Source: Prorocentrum cordatum (taxonomy: Eukaryota > Sar > Dinophyceae > Prorocentrales > Prorocentraceae). From it: a stretch of DNA of 61,401 nucleotides. Location: NCBI GenBank assembly GCA_963575745.1, contig CAUYUJ010022076.1, positions 67,501 to 128,901 of the forward strand, in the 5' to 3' direction. Both the position numbers and the translations under genes were made by a program. Numbering within the stretch: the first letter of the stretch is position 1; each line of letters begins with the position of its first letter. This document shows positions 10,461 through 20,210 of the stretch, in pieces. The notes beneath the pieces were generated by a model. That model ran no database searches. It was not told the origin of the DNA and saw nothing but the letters and a program-made list of their open reading frames with translations.

Positions 10461-10815
10461 CCATTGTATACATATAACGGCGCACCGGGTCCGGGGGCCC
10501 GGGGCCGGGACCTCTACCACAAATGTGCGCCCCGGGGGGCCCGGAGGCTCGTTGGGGCTTGCCGGAGGCCTCCCCAGTCAGACAAGACGGCCCAAGAAGC
10601 GCCCAAGACGGCCCAAGAAACTTCCAAGAGGCCTCCAAGAGGGCTCCGAGATGCTGAAGATGGCCTCCAGACGTCCAAGGACGCCCCCAAGAGGCCCCAA
10701 GAAGCCTCCAACATGCGTCCCAAGAGGGCCCCTAGACGCAAAAAATGGCCCATTCCCCTCGTAAAACGTACATTTTCAACAAAGTTCTCTTTTGGGCTTT
10801 CCGACGTTACAGGAC
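10461..10815 (+). repeat. Dispersed repeat, copy C
   Basis: It opens like copy A (TTGTATACATATAACGGCGC, then GGTCCGGGGGCCCGGGG and ACCACAAATGTG) and ends with CCCCTCGTAAAACGTA and ATTTTCAACAAAGTT. The tail is repeated at 11210-11265 and 11590-11650, where it forms part of the tandem units of the next array. Confidence 0.7.
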
Positions 10816-11023
10816 GGCCCAAGAGGCGCCCAAGACCGCCCCAAGACGGCCCAAGAAGCTTCCAAGAGGGCCCCAGGACAGCCCAAGAGGGCCCCAAGAC
10901 GGCCCAAGAGGCGCCCAAGATGGCCCAAGAGGGCCCCAAGACGGGCCCAAGAGGGGGCCAGAGGGGTCATCGACGCGATGAGCATGCCTAATCCGCCAAG
11001 GAGGCCGCCAGGCAGCCCGCCCC

Positions 11024-11062
<39 letters not shown>

Positions 11063-12740
11063 CGGGCCCCGGGGGGGTGGGGGGGGTCACAGGAGGCCCC
11101 CTCCAAGAGCCCCAGGAGACCCCAGACGTCCATGGACGCCCCCAAGAGGCCCCAAGAAGCCTCCAACATGCGTCCCAAGAGGGCCCCTAGACGCAAAGAT
11201 TGGCCCATTCCCTTCGTAAAACGTACATTTTCAACAAAGTCGCCTTTGGGCTTTCCGACGTTACAGGACGGCCCAAGAGGCGCCCAAGACCGCCCCAAGA
11301 CGGCCCAAGAAGGTTCCCAGAGGGCCCCAGGACAGCCCAAGAGGGCCCCAAGACGGCCCAAGAGGCGCCCAAGATGGCCCAAGAGGGCCCCAAGACGGGC
11401 CCAAGAGGGGGCCCAGAGGGGGACCACGAACCGCAAGCTCGAGCCGTCCGCCCCAAGAGGCCGCCAGGAGGCCCCCAGGAGGCCCCTCGAGAGGCCCCAG
11501 GAGACCCCAGACGTCCAAGGACGCCCCCAAGAGGCCCCAAGAAGCCTCCAACATGCGTCCCAAGAGGGCCCCTAGACGCAAAAATTGGCCCATTCCCTTC
11601 GTAAAGCGTACATTTTCAACAAAGTTGTCTTTTTGGTTTTCCGACGTTACAGGACGGCCCAAGAGGCGCCCAAGACCGCCCCAAAACGGCCCAAGAAGCT
11701 TCCAAGAGGGCCCCAGGACAGCCCAAGAGGGCCCCAAGACGGCCCAAGAGGCGCCCAAGATGGCCCAAGAGGGCCCCAAGACGGGCCCAGGAGGGGGCCC
11801 AGAGGGGGACCACGAACCGCAAGCTCGAGCCTTCCGCCCCAAGAGGCCGCCAGGAGGCCATCAGGAGGCCCCTCAAGAGGCCCCAGGAGACCCCCAAGAG
11901 GCCCAAAGGAGGCTCCGAGAAGCCCCAAATCGGTCCCAAAATGCTTCGAACCTGCTTCCAGGAGGCCCCCGACAGGTTCAGAGGCTCCCGAGAAGCTACG
12001 TCAAACTCCCAGCGAGCGACGGTACGAGGCCCCCCACAAAATCACAAGAGGGTTCCAGTATTTGTATCCTTCAGCGCTCTCTGGCCATTTTCCCCCTGCC
12101 CCCTTCCCTGCGTGACCCGGGAGGCCCCGGGCGGCCCCCAAGAGTCCTCCAACATGGCTCCAAACGCTTCCAAAAGCACTCCCACGAGGGCCCCAGCAGG
12201 CCAAACATTGATTTTTTCAATAGTTTTGGAGGGTTGGCCTTCTGATCTCGGCGGCTGTCCGACGCTCCTAGGCGGCCCAGGAGACCTCCGAGACCGCTCC
12301 CAAACAGCTCCAGAAGCGCCCAAGGCCGCCCCGAGGCGGTCCCAGAGGGCCCAAGGCTGGCCCAAGAAGCGCCCAGGGCCGCCCACGAGGGCCCCAAACA
12401 GGCCCGAAAGGTGTCCAAGAGACGGACCGCGCTCGGAAAACCCAGGGCTTCCGCTTCAAGAGAGCCCCAGGGGGCTTGAGATAGCTCCCAAGAGGCTTCA
12501 AACATGGCTCAGGACGCTTCCAGGAGCACCCCCCAAGAGGGTCCCAACAGGCCAAAATCGTTCGTTTGACTCAGGAATTGGAGGATCTTGGCCTTCTTGT
12601 CTGTTCGGCTTTCCGACGCTCCAATGGGGCCCAGCGCGCCTCCAGGTCCGTTCCCAGACAGCCCTGGGCGGGCCCGGGAAGCCCCAGGGAGCCCGCGAGA
12701 CCGGCCCTGCGCAACCCAAGAGTTCCTCGGCAGGATAGTC
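10560..12740 (+). repeat. CCCAAGA-phased tandem array
   Basis: Three units share a block from TTTTCAACAAAG (10772, 11229, 11608; spacings 457 and 379 bp) through TTCCGACGTTACAGGACGG to a long run of CCCAAGA motifs. After 12000 two further related units (around 12199 and 12551) carry AGGCCAAA...CTTTCCGACGCTCC-type blocks. Within the runs, successive CAAGA motifs are 10 or 11 bp apart. Frames of 100-260 codons on both strands (Arg/Pro/Lys on plus, Leu/Gly/Trp on minus) are produced by the repeat. Confidence 0.85.
11026..11062. repeat. Poly(G) run
   Basis: About 37 consecutive G preceded by C5, followed by CGGGCCCC and another G7. Its length is likely unreliable in the assembly, and it is a candidate quadruplex-forming tract. 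Confidence 0.9.
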
Positions 12741-13250
12741 AGGGAGGGGGGGAGAGCGGGGGGGCCTCTGGCGCCCCGTGCTCCAGGAACGCTCCTCCGG
12801 AACATGGCGTGCGAACGATGAGGATCGGGGATCCCAATAAGCAATTATCCCGGCAAAGCAACCTAACAGCCATGTGTAGGAGCATATCTGGCAGCATTCC
12901 CTCAGCCTGCATCAGCCTCAGCCTCAGCACGAAGCGACCTAGCTAGAAGGACAAAGCGCTGAATGTACACCGATGTGTTCGACGACTGCGTATGTAATGA
13001 TGTGACGATATAGAGACTGAGCCCTTCGTGAATGTCTACATGTTTTTCTGACGCCTACAAACGGCGCTGACGTGTGTGAGAAAATTGTCCGCGCAGCAAA
13101 AGCCGGCGAAGCGTGCGGGTGCTCGCATGCTGAGACAGACTACGTCTGCAGACCGCCAGCTGCAAAAGCTTGCGAGCGGCTCTAGGAAGATGTTTACGGA
13201 ACGGAGCTACGGAGCTCACCCCAGGAACTCGCATACTGAAAAGGAACCCT
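12741..13250. other. Flank of the Helitron region, no gene seen
   Basis: Unique sequence with a loose CAGCCTCAGCCTCAGC repeat at about 12903-12925. At 13124-13138 a GCATGCTGAGACAG resembles the 19-bp repeat of the adjoining element in degenerate form. Confidence 0.45.
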
Positions 13251-13505
13251 GCAGGCTGAGAAGCACCGCAGGATGTCGCATGCTGAAAAGCACTTGTACT
13301 GCAGAGCGCTAGCATTCCATCTCGGGCTCGGACCCCCCCGACCTGATCCAGAACGTGTCCGCGACACGTGCAGGCTCACCGCGCACAGCTGCACACGAGC
13401 GCAGGCTGAGAAGCACCACGCGCATGCAGGCTGAGAAGCACCACGCGAATGCAGACGGACAGACTGAACAGGACCGCCACAACGCAACCTGCATCTCATG
13501 ACTCC

Positions 13506-13754
13506 TCAAGCTCGCGCAGGCCATCCCAGTAGCTGTCGGGCCTTCGCGCAAGCGATCTTCGTCGCGGCAATCTTGTCCGTGAAGAGCTCGGCAAAGGCCT
13601 TGGCGATCTGCTCCGGGGGGCCGGATTCGATGATGTTCCGGTCAGGCAAGCCGTGGCTCAAGAGTTGGTTGAAGCTTCTGGGGCGCGACAGGCTGACGTA
13701 GTAGGCAAGCCAAATGGACTCCTTCTTGAGTCCTGGCGGAAACGTCCAGTGCAC
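13506..13754 (-). CDS. Helitron helicase, C-terminal piece after frame change
   Basis: This frame contains HWTFPPGLKKESIWLAYYV followed by SLSRPRSFNQLL. That is the last helicase motif of PIF1-type Helitron helicases (xVxLSRxRS). It continues directly, in another frame, the helicase sequence whose motif TLHGVQGKTTD is read at about 13768-13800. The frame change lies near 13765-13775 and is consistent with one missing base. The piece ends at the stop at 13506-13508, close to the right edge of the non-coding repeat copies. Confidence 0.8.
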   Translation of the reverse strand: MHWTFPPGLKKESIWLAYYVSLSRPRSFNQLLSHGLPDRNIIESGPPEQIAKAFAELFTDKIAATKIACAKARQLLGWPARA

Positions 13755-15600
13755 GATGAAGCCTGGTCCGTCGTCTTGCCCTGGACGCCATGCAGAGTCC
13801 CCTGCTTTTTGGGCAGCACGGTCAACTGCGTCCTGGACACCGCGATGGCCGGGCCACCTGTCTTCGCTGTGAACTTCCAGGGGCGCGCCTGCGGGGTGAT
13901 CGCGAGCACTCCGCGCAGGTCGGGGCCGGCAGGCTGAGAAGCACTGCCAGCTGTCACCGGCGCGGCCTTCAAGAAAAGATCATCGCTGTCATCGATCTTG
14001 ACATAGACGGCCTTTGGCATGTAGTAGAGTACGACCACACCGTCCGAGACAATGGACGGGCGGCCCTCCACCGGAGGCTCCAGAGCGTGCAGCTCTACGC
14101 CTACCACTTTGCCTGGCGCGCCACGGACATACTTCGGCGGCAAGACGGATTCTGTCAGGATGACCTCCATGCCAACGAAGAGCGGCAGCAGCCCCGGCAT
14201 TTTTGCGGTAGCGCCGATGTTGGGCTCCGCGCGCATCTCGTCGTAATCAAGCTTCGCGAGGCGCGCAGCTGGTCTGTCGATTGCTGGGACGTAAAAGAGC
14301 AGCTGGCCAGCATCGTGCGCATCAAGCTTGGCCTGTGCATGCATGGCGTAAGAGACGATGCGCCACTCATAGGCCGACTCGTACCAGCCTCGTGCTGCAC
14401 GCAACCGTGGGTCCCACTGAGGTGGCTGAGCGGCTTGGCTGCTGCTGGCAGCAGGCTGAGCAGCACCGCTAGAGCTAACGACCTCTGTTTTGACGATCGC
14501 CTGCCAGCTCTCGTCAGAGATCTTTTTTCCGCCTGGAGTTCTCATGGCGTGGAAAACCTCGAGTTGCAACGGGTCTCTAAAGCGCTGCATCTGCACGAAA
14601 TCGATGACGTACTCGATGTCGGCGAGCAACTTCCTACCCTGTTGGCGTTCGTAGGATTGGCCCGCGTGAGGCGCCAGCAGGGAAGCGGTGGCGGGGACTG
14701 GCGGCAACTGGTAGAAGTCTCCGCACAAGATCTTCACAGGCATGCGTCCCCCCGTCTCCTGCGGGCGCATGTACTTCGTGGGGTCCAGGTTGTAGCGCAA
14801 CGCCCTGCCGTAGGTCGTGCGCAGTGCATCTGCATGCAGCAAAGGCCCCAGCACAGCACCCAGCTCATCGATCACGTCGACGCCGAGTGTGCCTGTGAGG
14901 CGATCCAGCTTTTTCTGCGTCTGTGGCGTCAAGCGCAGCCTGGCTGTCTGCATGGAAGCCGACATGAGCAGGCCATTGGAGGAATGCATGGTCCTGCCGC
15001 GCGGGCCGAGGTTGTGTGCGGCGTGGTTGGACTGCGCTTTGCCGAGGTACCCCTGCTCGCCGAAGTAAGTGATGGCCATCGGCTCCACCACTTTGGAGAG
15101 GGTGCGCGACTTGCCGACACCGCCTCCACCGAGCCAGATCGCTCTGTGGTTGCCTGTCGCGGACGCCACGGGGAGGAGATGCGTTGTCTTGTCTGGTCTG
15201 CCGGCAAATCGTTTCTGCAGAGACAACGCAAACAACGCCACCGCGTCAATCTGCTCCTCCGTGCAGTGGGCATCAGTGACGAGCTTCCACGCAACAGCCG
15301 CCGGGCCCTGCATGGCCAAGAGCTGCGGAACGAGTTCTGGTTGGGCGTCCTCGTCAGCAGGCTGAGGAGCACCGCTGGGGAGCCAGTCGTCCGCAGCATC
15401 GGGCAAGATCTCTCCATCCGGGCTCGCTTGCTTCTTTTGGAGCGCAATGCTTTGCCGCTGTAGGGCGAGCATGTCAGAAAAGGTCTCGTCCAGCCGCGTG
15501 CCCTGATGTTCCCGCGCGCCGCTGCTGGCTGGCAGTGCAAAGCTGGCTGCAGCATGCCGCTGTACGCTCGGTCGAGGTTCTTCAACTGCTTATCGGCGTA
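13658..15600 (-). CDS. Helitron PIF1-type helicase domain
   Basis: 5'-3' DNA helicase part of the Rep-Hel protein. The frame contains the Walker A loop GGGGVGKS (about 15107-15130), VIDELG as Walker B (about 14860-14880), GDFYQLPPV as motif III (about 14698-14726) and TLHGVQGKTTD as motif V (about 13768-13800). An ATG exists at 15472, but the same frame is open and sensible up to about 15600, so the protein most likely enters from the upstream frame by a frame change rather than starting there. Three copies of the 19-bp repeat are in frame (13929, 14451, 15357), read as ASQPA, AAQPA and APQPA. The frame continues past 13770 into a nonsense tail ending at 13658. Confidence 0.85.
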
Positions 15601-17680
15601 GCTGAGGCGGCCCTTCTGGTCCAAGCGCTGCAGTTGGTCTTGCTGTAGGGCCAGCTCGGTTGCTCTGACGTGGTCCCGCAGCGGAAACCGGGAGATCTCG
15701 GTAATCTCGGCGTCCCCCACGTCCTCCTCTACGTCGCTGCCGCCGCCTCCACCCACGTCAACGAGCTCCAGCGGGACTCGCCCCTTGACCCCTTCGGCAT
15801 CGCTCGCGGAGTCTTCATCCGCCTCGAGGTGTGCAGTCGTTGCTGGCCGAGGCTTAACCCGCGCCTCCGCCGCGAGGTCCACGCGCGCCAGCACGTCTCG
15901 CGCCACGTGCGCGCAGAACTCCGCCAGGGTGCACTGTTCCTCGTGCCACCGGCAGTGGTGGTCACTGAAGGCGAGGATGCGCCGCGCCGCCTCCGCTGGC
16001 ATGCGCCGCGCCAGCTGGGACCTTGCGAAGTGCGCCAGGCTGAGGAGCACCAGCTCGCCCTCCTCGAGGTTCGCCCGGGGCTCTTTCAGCTCGGAGAAGA
16101 GGGTCGTGTCCGCGTGCACGAGCCTCTTGCGGGCCAGGCGGCTCCTGGAGTCTGCGCGCGCTGCCAACACGTGGATCTCCGCGCACCGAAGCCGCCGCGC
16201 CCGCTCGAACGAGTAAGGGCGCACGGCGGGGCAGTCGCAGTTCCTCAACATATGGCTATACTGAGTAACGCAGCCACAAGAGAGGGGACACTCGCACGCC
16301 CAAGGCGTGAAGAGGAGGGCCTTGAAGAGCGAGTTCTGCTCGGGGTCCTGTGCCCAGGTCGGGCACTGGAAGCCATCGATGGTGGGGGCGGAACTCCGCG
16401 TCAAGTGGACCTCCTGCATGCACCGCGGAGCCAAGACGTAGTGGCTCTCGAAGGCGAAGAATCGCGGTCCAGAAGCTTTGACCCGGCTCGGCTTCAGGAC
16501 TCGCCGGACGTACATCCTGTCGACGTAGTACGGCATGGTCTGCAGGCGAGGGCCTCTGTGGGCGTAGTCGTCGGCCGTGTTCGTGCTGGTGGTGCACACG
16601 TGCATGTCCTCGCACTCCGCACCGCCACCTTGCTCGTCACCAGCAGGAGTGTCTCCAGGAGGCTGAGGAGCACCGCTGGTGTCACCTGCTGCGTCCTCCT
16701 CCTCGGTGTCGGCGTCAGGGATCTGGATGCGGACTGCTTGTATTGGCACCTGATCATTATGCGTCTCCCCGCCCGAGCCTTCATGGTTTAGCAAGCGTTT
16801 GCACTGCTGGCAGGCCCACTGTAGTTGTCTCGTGAAGAGCCGCGCATTGTGGTGCGACTGGAGGCAGTCGCCGCCTGTGAGGATATGCACGGCCACCTCC
16901 GTCGTGGAGAGCCAGAAGCACCGGTTCGCCATCGACGCCAGGCGGATACAGACCCGCCGAGCGCGGCGAGCGAGATCCTCGCGCGTACGGCCCCGTTTGG
17001 CCAGCGTCTGGTCCTCGCCATCAGCGCCGCCCTCACTGAGCACCTTCCGGGCTTCCTCCTCCTTCTCGCCCCTCTCCTGCTGCTCCAGACGCTGCATGCC
17101 GGTGAGCATAGACTGGAAGAGCGGCGTCATGGACTCCATCATCTTGCCCTGGTACTTCGCGATGTAGAAGTCCATTGAGAAAGCCTTCTGGAAAGCAGCT
17201 TGGAAGCTCTCCACGACAGATGCATCTGTCGGATGCAAGGAGCCACAACCGAAGAGCCACTTTTTGCGGCCGCCGAGTTGTTTGGATGAGCGCAATGCGA
17301 TTGCCGACTCTGGGTTCTTCATGCTGGCCGTTTTCCTGGTAAGCCTTCTGCGCTTGGCCAGCTGAGCTGGGGCGGCCGCAGGCAGTCCGTCCTGGGCAGG
17401 CTGAGGAGCACCACCAGGCTGAAGCACTTTTGCTGCCTCGGCAGACTCGTCAGGCGCGCACATCAAGCACTGGAAATCCACGTTGCACCGGCTGGTCACT
17501 TGAGAGACGTCGTTGCTGGAGCTCCTGAACGGCTGGTCGCGTTTGACCTGGCAGCGGCACCGCTGGTTGCGGTCATCAGAGAAGTCGATGAACGGAGTCC
17601 GGACCAAAGGCTTGCCGCGCCGACGCACTCGCTTGGTGCGGCCTGCTAGACATAGCTGCTGATGCGAAAGAACCAGAAGC
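15540..17680 (-). CDS. Helitron Rep C-terminal and linker region
   Basis: The segment follows the HUH region in a new frame. It contains RRGKPLV, then [25 protein letters not shown], and [15 protein letters not shown] at about 17136-17175, which carries the paired tyrosine-type motif expected after the HUH in Helitron Rep. It continues with [12 protein letters not shown] and HILTGGDC. An acidic region near 15700-15800 leads to the helicase. Two 19-bp repeats are in frame (16660 as APQPP, 17396 as APQPA). Frame changes at about 17650-17680 (entry) and about 15540-15610 (exit) are inferred from family-like sequence switching frames. This open frame itself runs on as nonsense to 14929. Confidence 0.8.
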
Positions 17681-20210
17681 GGCACGACGGGGTTCTGTTC
17701 GAGCGCAGACTCTCTTTGGCCTCGAGCTTCTTCTTGACGTACTTGACGCACGTCTCGGTGCAGTCGTTCTCGTGGTTGGAGCAGATGTTGCAAAAGAAGT
17801 CATGGCTAAACGCTACCGCCCAAGCCTCCGCATCTGCGGTAATCTCCTCGACCGAAGCCGGCGAGCCATCGGGCTTGAGGACTTCCTGAATCGCTCCATC
17901 CTCGTTCGTCTGGAAGAGGCTAGCATGGCTGGCCGCCATGGCAGGCTGAGGAGCGCCACCTAGCTGCCCGAAGCTAGTTCGCCGGCGGTAGCTTGGAAAC
18001 GTAGACTGAAAGGCTCCTGTGAGCGGGAGGCCCCGGTACGCTGCAGCGCCGATTGCAGGCATCCGGTTCTCTGCGGCTGCCCGCGCTCGCTCCTCCACCA
18101 GGTGCGGCTGCTCCACTGGCGGGCCGAGAGGCACCTCGTCGCGCAGTGTGCCGTCCTCCTCTTCCCCTCCGTCCATGCGGCTCTGTCGTTGCTGCCTGGC
18201 TGTGAAAGGCTCTGGCGCGACGTCAGGAAGCCCCAGCTGCCGTGCGGGCTCGTTGGCAGCATCGTACTGCACGGTCTCCGCGGTGGAAAGAAGCGCAGTT
18301 CGCAGCTCCCGAGCGGCGGTGCGCAGGCCTCCGACCACTGCCGACCGCAGCCACGCCATCGCAGGCCCGATGACGCTGTGGCCTTTGCCGTGGCCGTGCG
18401 TGAAGCCCCGACCCTGTGCTTCGAAAGGCGCTTGCACATCAGTGGTGCCTGGGGCCACGCACGGCTGCAGAGTCGCTGCCACGTCGTCCTCCGTTGTCAC
18501 CGCCTGTCGGGCTAGCGTAGTGCGGCCAACAAACAGGCGCTCTAAGCCGATGATGTAGCGGTAGTGAAGCTCCGTCATCAACAGGAAGAACTTGGCCTGC
18601 GCCCGAGGGTCTGCTGCCACTATCTGGTGCATCCGCTCCAGAGAAGGCATGGTCGGAGCTGGACTCCGCAGGTCAGGGCCAGCAGGCTGAGAAGCGCCGC
18701 CGGCTCTGGCCACCGCGCCAACCGCGCCCCCGCGAATGTCTAAGTGGCTCCGCTTTCCGGGCCCTTCGTGGAGTTGGAGGACCAACGGGCTGAGCGTGTC
18801 TGCGAAGTTCGGTGTGACGAAGAAGCTGGCCGCGCCGAACTTGAGGTTGTTGCCGTGCCCGTCGAAGCGGAGTGCGGTTTTCCGCCCCTCCGTGCCAGGG
18901 ACATCGGAAGTGCTAAGTAGCAACGTCCTGAGGGCAGTCTTGACCTTGGCAGGCATGCCCGGGCGTGAAATGGCGGAGCCGATGCAGTCGCCCGGCTTAG
19001 CGTTGTTTAGCGCCTCCATGAAATCCTCCGCCGACGCCTCTGACAGGATCTGGAGGTCAGTGCCGAAGCCTTTCCTGCCAATCGCCGCCCGAGTGCCTTT
19101 CAAGAGCCGCAGCCGGCGGATCACGTCGCCGAAGACAGCAATGATCTCTGGCGAGCTGAAGCGGCTCTGGCAGGCTGCCTCGTAGGGCTCCTCGTCGGTC
19201 GCGAGAGAGAACTCGAGCTCCTCCAGGTTGATGAGGCGCCGTGCGACCTGTTCGAACAGCATGGGCCGCTCCCGCTCGAGGTTCGGCGCGCCGTCCCCGA
19301 ACCAGAACTCTGTGGAGCACGCCGGCCAAGACCTGCTGTCGAAAGAACTCAAGGGTTTCTGCGTAGGCACCGATAAGGAGTGCGGGCCCACAGCTCTGCG
19401 CGCGTCTGCTCCTGCTTGCGCTTTCTCCAGCGCCACCTGCGCTCGCTCGTCGAACGAACGAGCAGCACTCTGCACATCGAGAACCATGCTGCGCATCGTA
19501 TGCCTGCCGCCCTCGTCGGCAACAGGCTGAAGAGCACCGCTGCTGTCTGCCACTGTCGGTGTCACCTCGTACTTGGCGATGCGTGCTGCCTGCTCCTGCA
19601 GCGCCACCAGCGTGCCTTGCAGCGCTTGCATCATTCGGACTGGAGCGATGTCATGCACTGGATCCACTGCAACTGTGACCTCTGCCACATTTTCATGCAG
19701 GTAGGCCATGTCAGGCTGTTCTGCTTCTTCTCCGTCTTTGTCTGTCTCTGTCTCCTCGTCAGACTCGTCTCCCGCCTCGTCGTCTCTGCCCACTTCCGGC
19801 GCCCTGGATGCTGGCCCCAACAGACGTACCGGGGCTTTGTCCACACCGTCCACTGGTTGCAGACAGGCTTGGACGTGGTCTGGCACGCCGTCCTCCGGCA
19901 GCCGTGTCGGGGCAACATCCTCCCGGACGGATACCTCGGAAAAGGTTTCGCACTGCTGCTTGCGCTCCTTCACGATCTGCATATACTCGCCGCGCTTGAC
20001 TGTTGCCCAGTACGCCTTGTGGAGTTTGTGCGCGGCGCCCGAGAAAACGATGTTCAGAGAGTCCACAAGCGCGCCCTGCTCCGGGGGCAGCTCCATGGTC
20101 GGGATTTGCGCCGTGGGCTGGGCGAAGAGGATAGTGTTGCCCGAGATGCCTTTCTGCTGGACATCCGGAGCGCCCTTGCCGAGGCGGACTTGCTTCCAAC
20201 AGCATCGGCC
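17646..20210 (-). CDS. Helitron Rep, HUH nuclease region
   Basis: The ATG at 20096 is only an internal Met; upstream in-frame sequence to about 20210 ([20 protein letters not shown]) also fits the Helitron family. Counting from that Met, residues 1-60 are the family block [15 protein letters not shown] and following. Residues 100-130 are acidic. Residues 260-440 are Helitron-like N domain ([26 protein letters not shown] near 425-437). Residues 495-520 are [26 protein letters not shown] (561-574) is the HUH metal-binding motif of the rolling-circle nickase. [11 protein letters not shown] comes near the end. In-frame 19-bp repeats are at 17941, 18682 and 19522. The family sequence leaves this frame at about 17665. 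Confidence 0.85.
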   Translation of the reverse strand, partial: GRCCWKQVRLGKGAPDVQQKGISGNTILFAQPTAQIPTMELPPEQGALVDSLNIVFSGAAHKLHKAYWATVKRGEYMQIVKERKQQCETFSEVSVREDVAPTRLPEDGVPDHVQACLQPVDGVDKAPVRLLGPASRAPEVGRDDEAGDESDEETETDKDGEEAEQPDMAYLHENVAEVTVAVDPVHDIAPVRMMQALQGTLVALQEQAARIAKYEVTPTVADSSGALQPVADEGGRHTMRSMVLDVQSAARSFDERAQVALEKAQAGADARRAVGPHSLSVPTQKPLSSFDSRSWPACSTEFWFGDGAPNLERERPMLFEQVARRLINLEELEFSLATDEEPYEAACQSRFSSPEIIAVFGDVIRRLRLLKGTRAAIGRKGFGTDLQILSEASAEDFMEALNNAKPGDCIGSAISRPGMPAKVKTALRTLLLSTSDVPGTEGRKTALRFDGHGNNLKFGAASFFVTPNFADTLSPLVLQLHEGPGKRSHLDIRGGAVGAVARAGGASQPAGPDLRSPAPTMPSLERMHQIVAADPRAQAKFFLLMTELHYRYIIGLERLFVGRTTLARQAVTTEDDVAATLQPCVAPGTTDVQAPFEAQGRGFTHGHGKGHSVIGPAMAWLRSAVVGGLRTAARELRTALLSTAETVQYDAANEPARQLGLPDVAPEPFTARQQRQSRMDGGEEEDGTLRDEVPLGPPVEQPHLVEERARAAAENRMPAIGAAAYRGLPLTGAFQSTFPSYRRRTSFGQLGGAPQPAMAASHASLFQTNEDGAIQEVLKPDGSPASVEEITADAEAWAVAFSHDFFCNICSNHENDCTETCVKYVKKKLEAKESLRSNRTPSCRFWFFRISSYV

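Noticed and set aside
11026-11062. Poly(G) as a functional quadruplex promoter element
   Set aside because: No gene nearby and the run length is unreliable; kept only as a low-complexity feature.
10514-12738. Many Arg/Pro/Lys-rich plus-strand and Leu/Gly/Trp-rich minus-strand frames
   Set aside because: Direct products of the CCCAAGA-phased repeat; no conserved start or domain.
13790-15463. 557-codon plus-strand frame
   Set aside because: It is antisense to the helicase, whose Walker A, DE and GDFYQLPP motifs lie on the minus strand. High GC makes antisense frames long.
16034-16052. A further 19-bp repeat copy in a different codon phase
   Set aside because: It matches only loosely, and in the Rep frame it reads LVLLSLAHF within otherwise conserved-looking protein sequence, so it may be chance. 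If it is real it would be the single exception to the phase rule.
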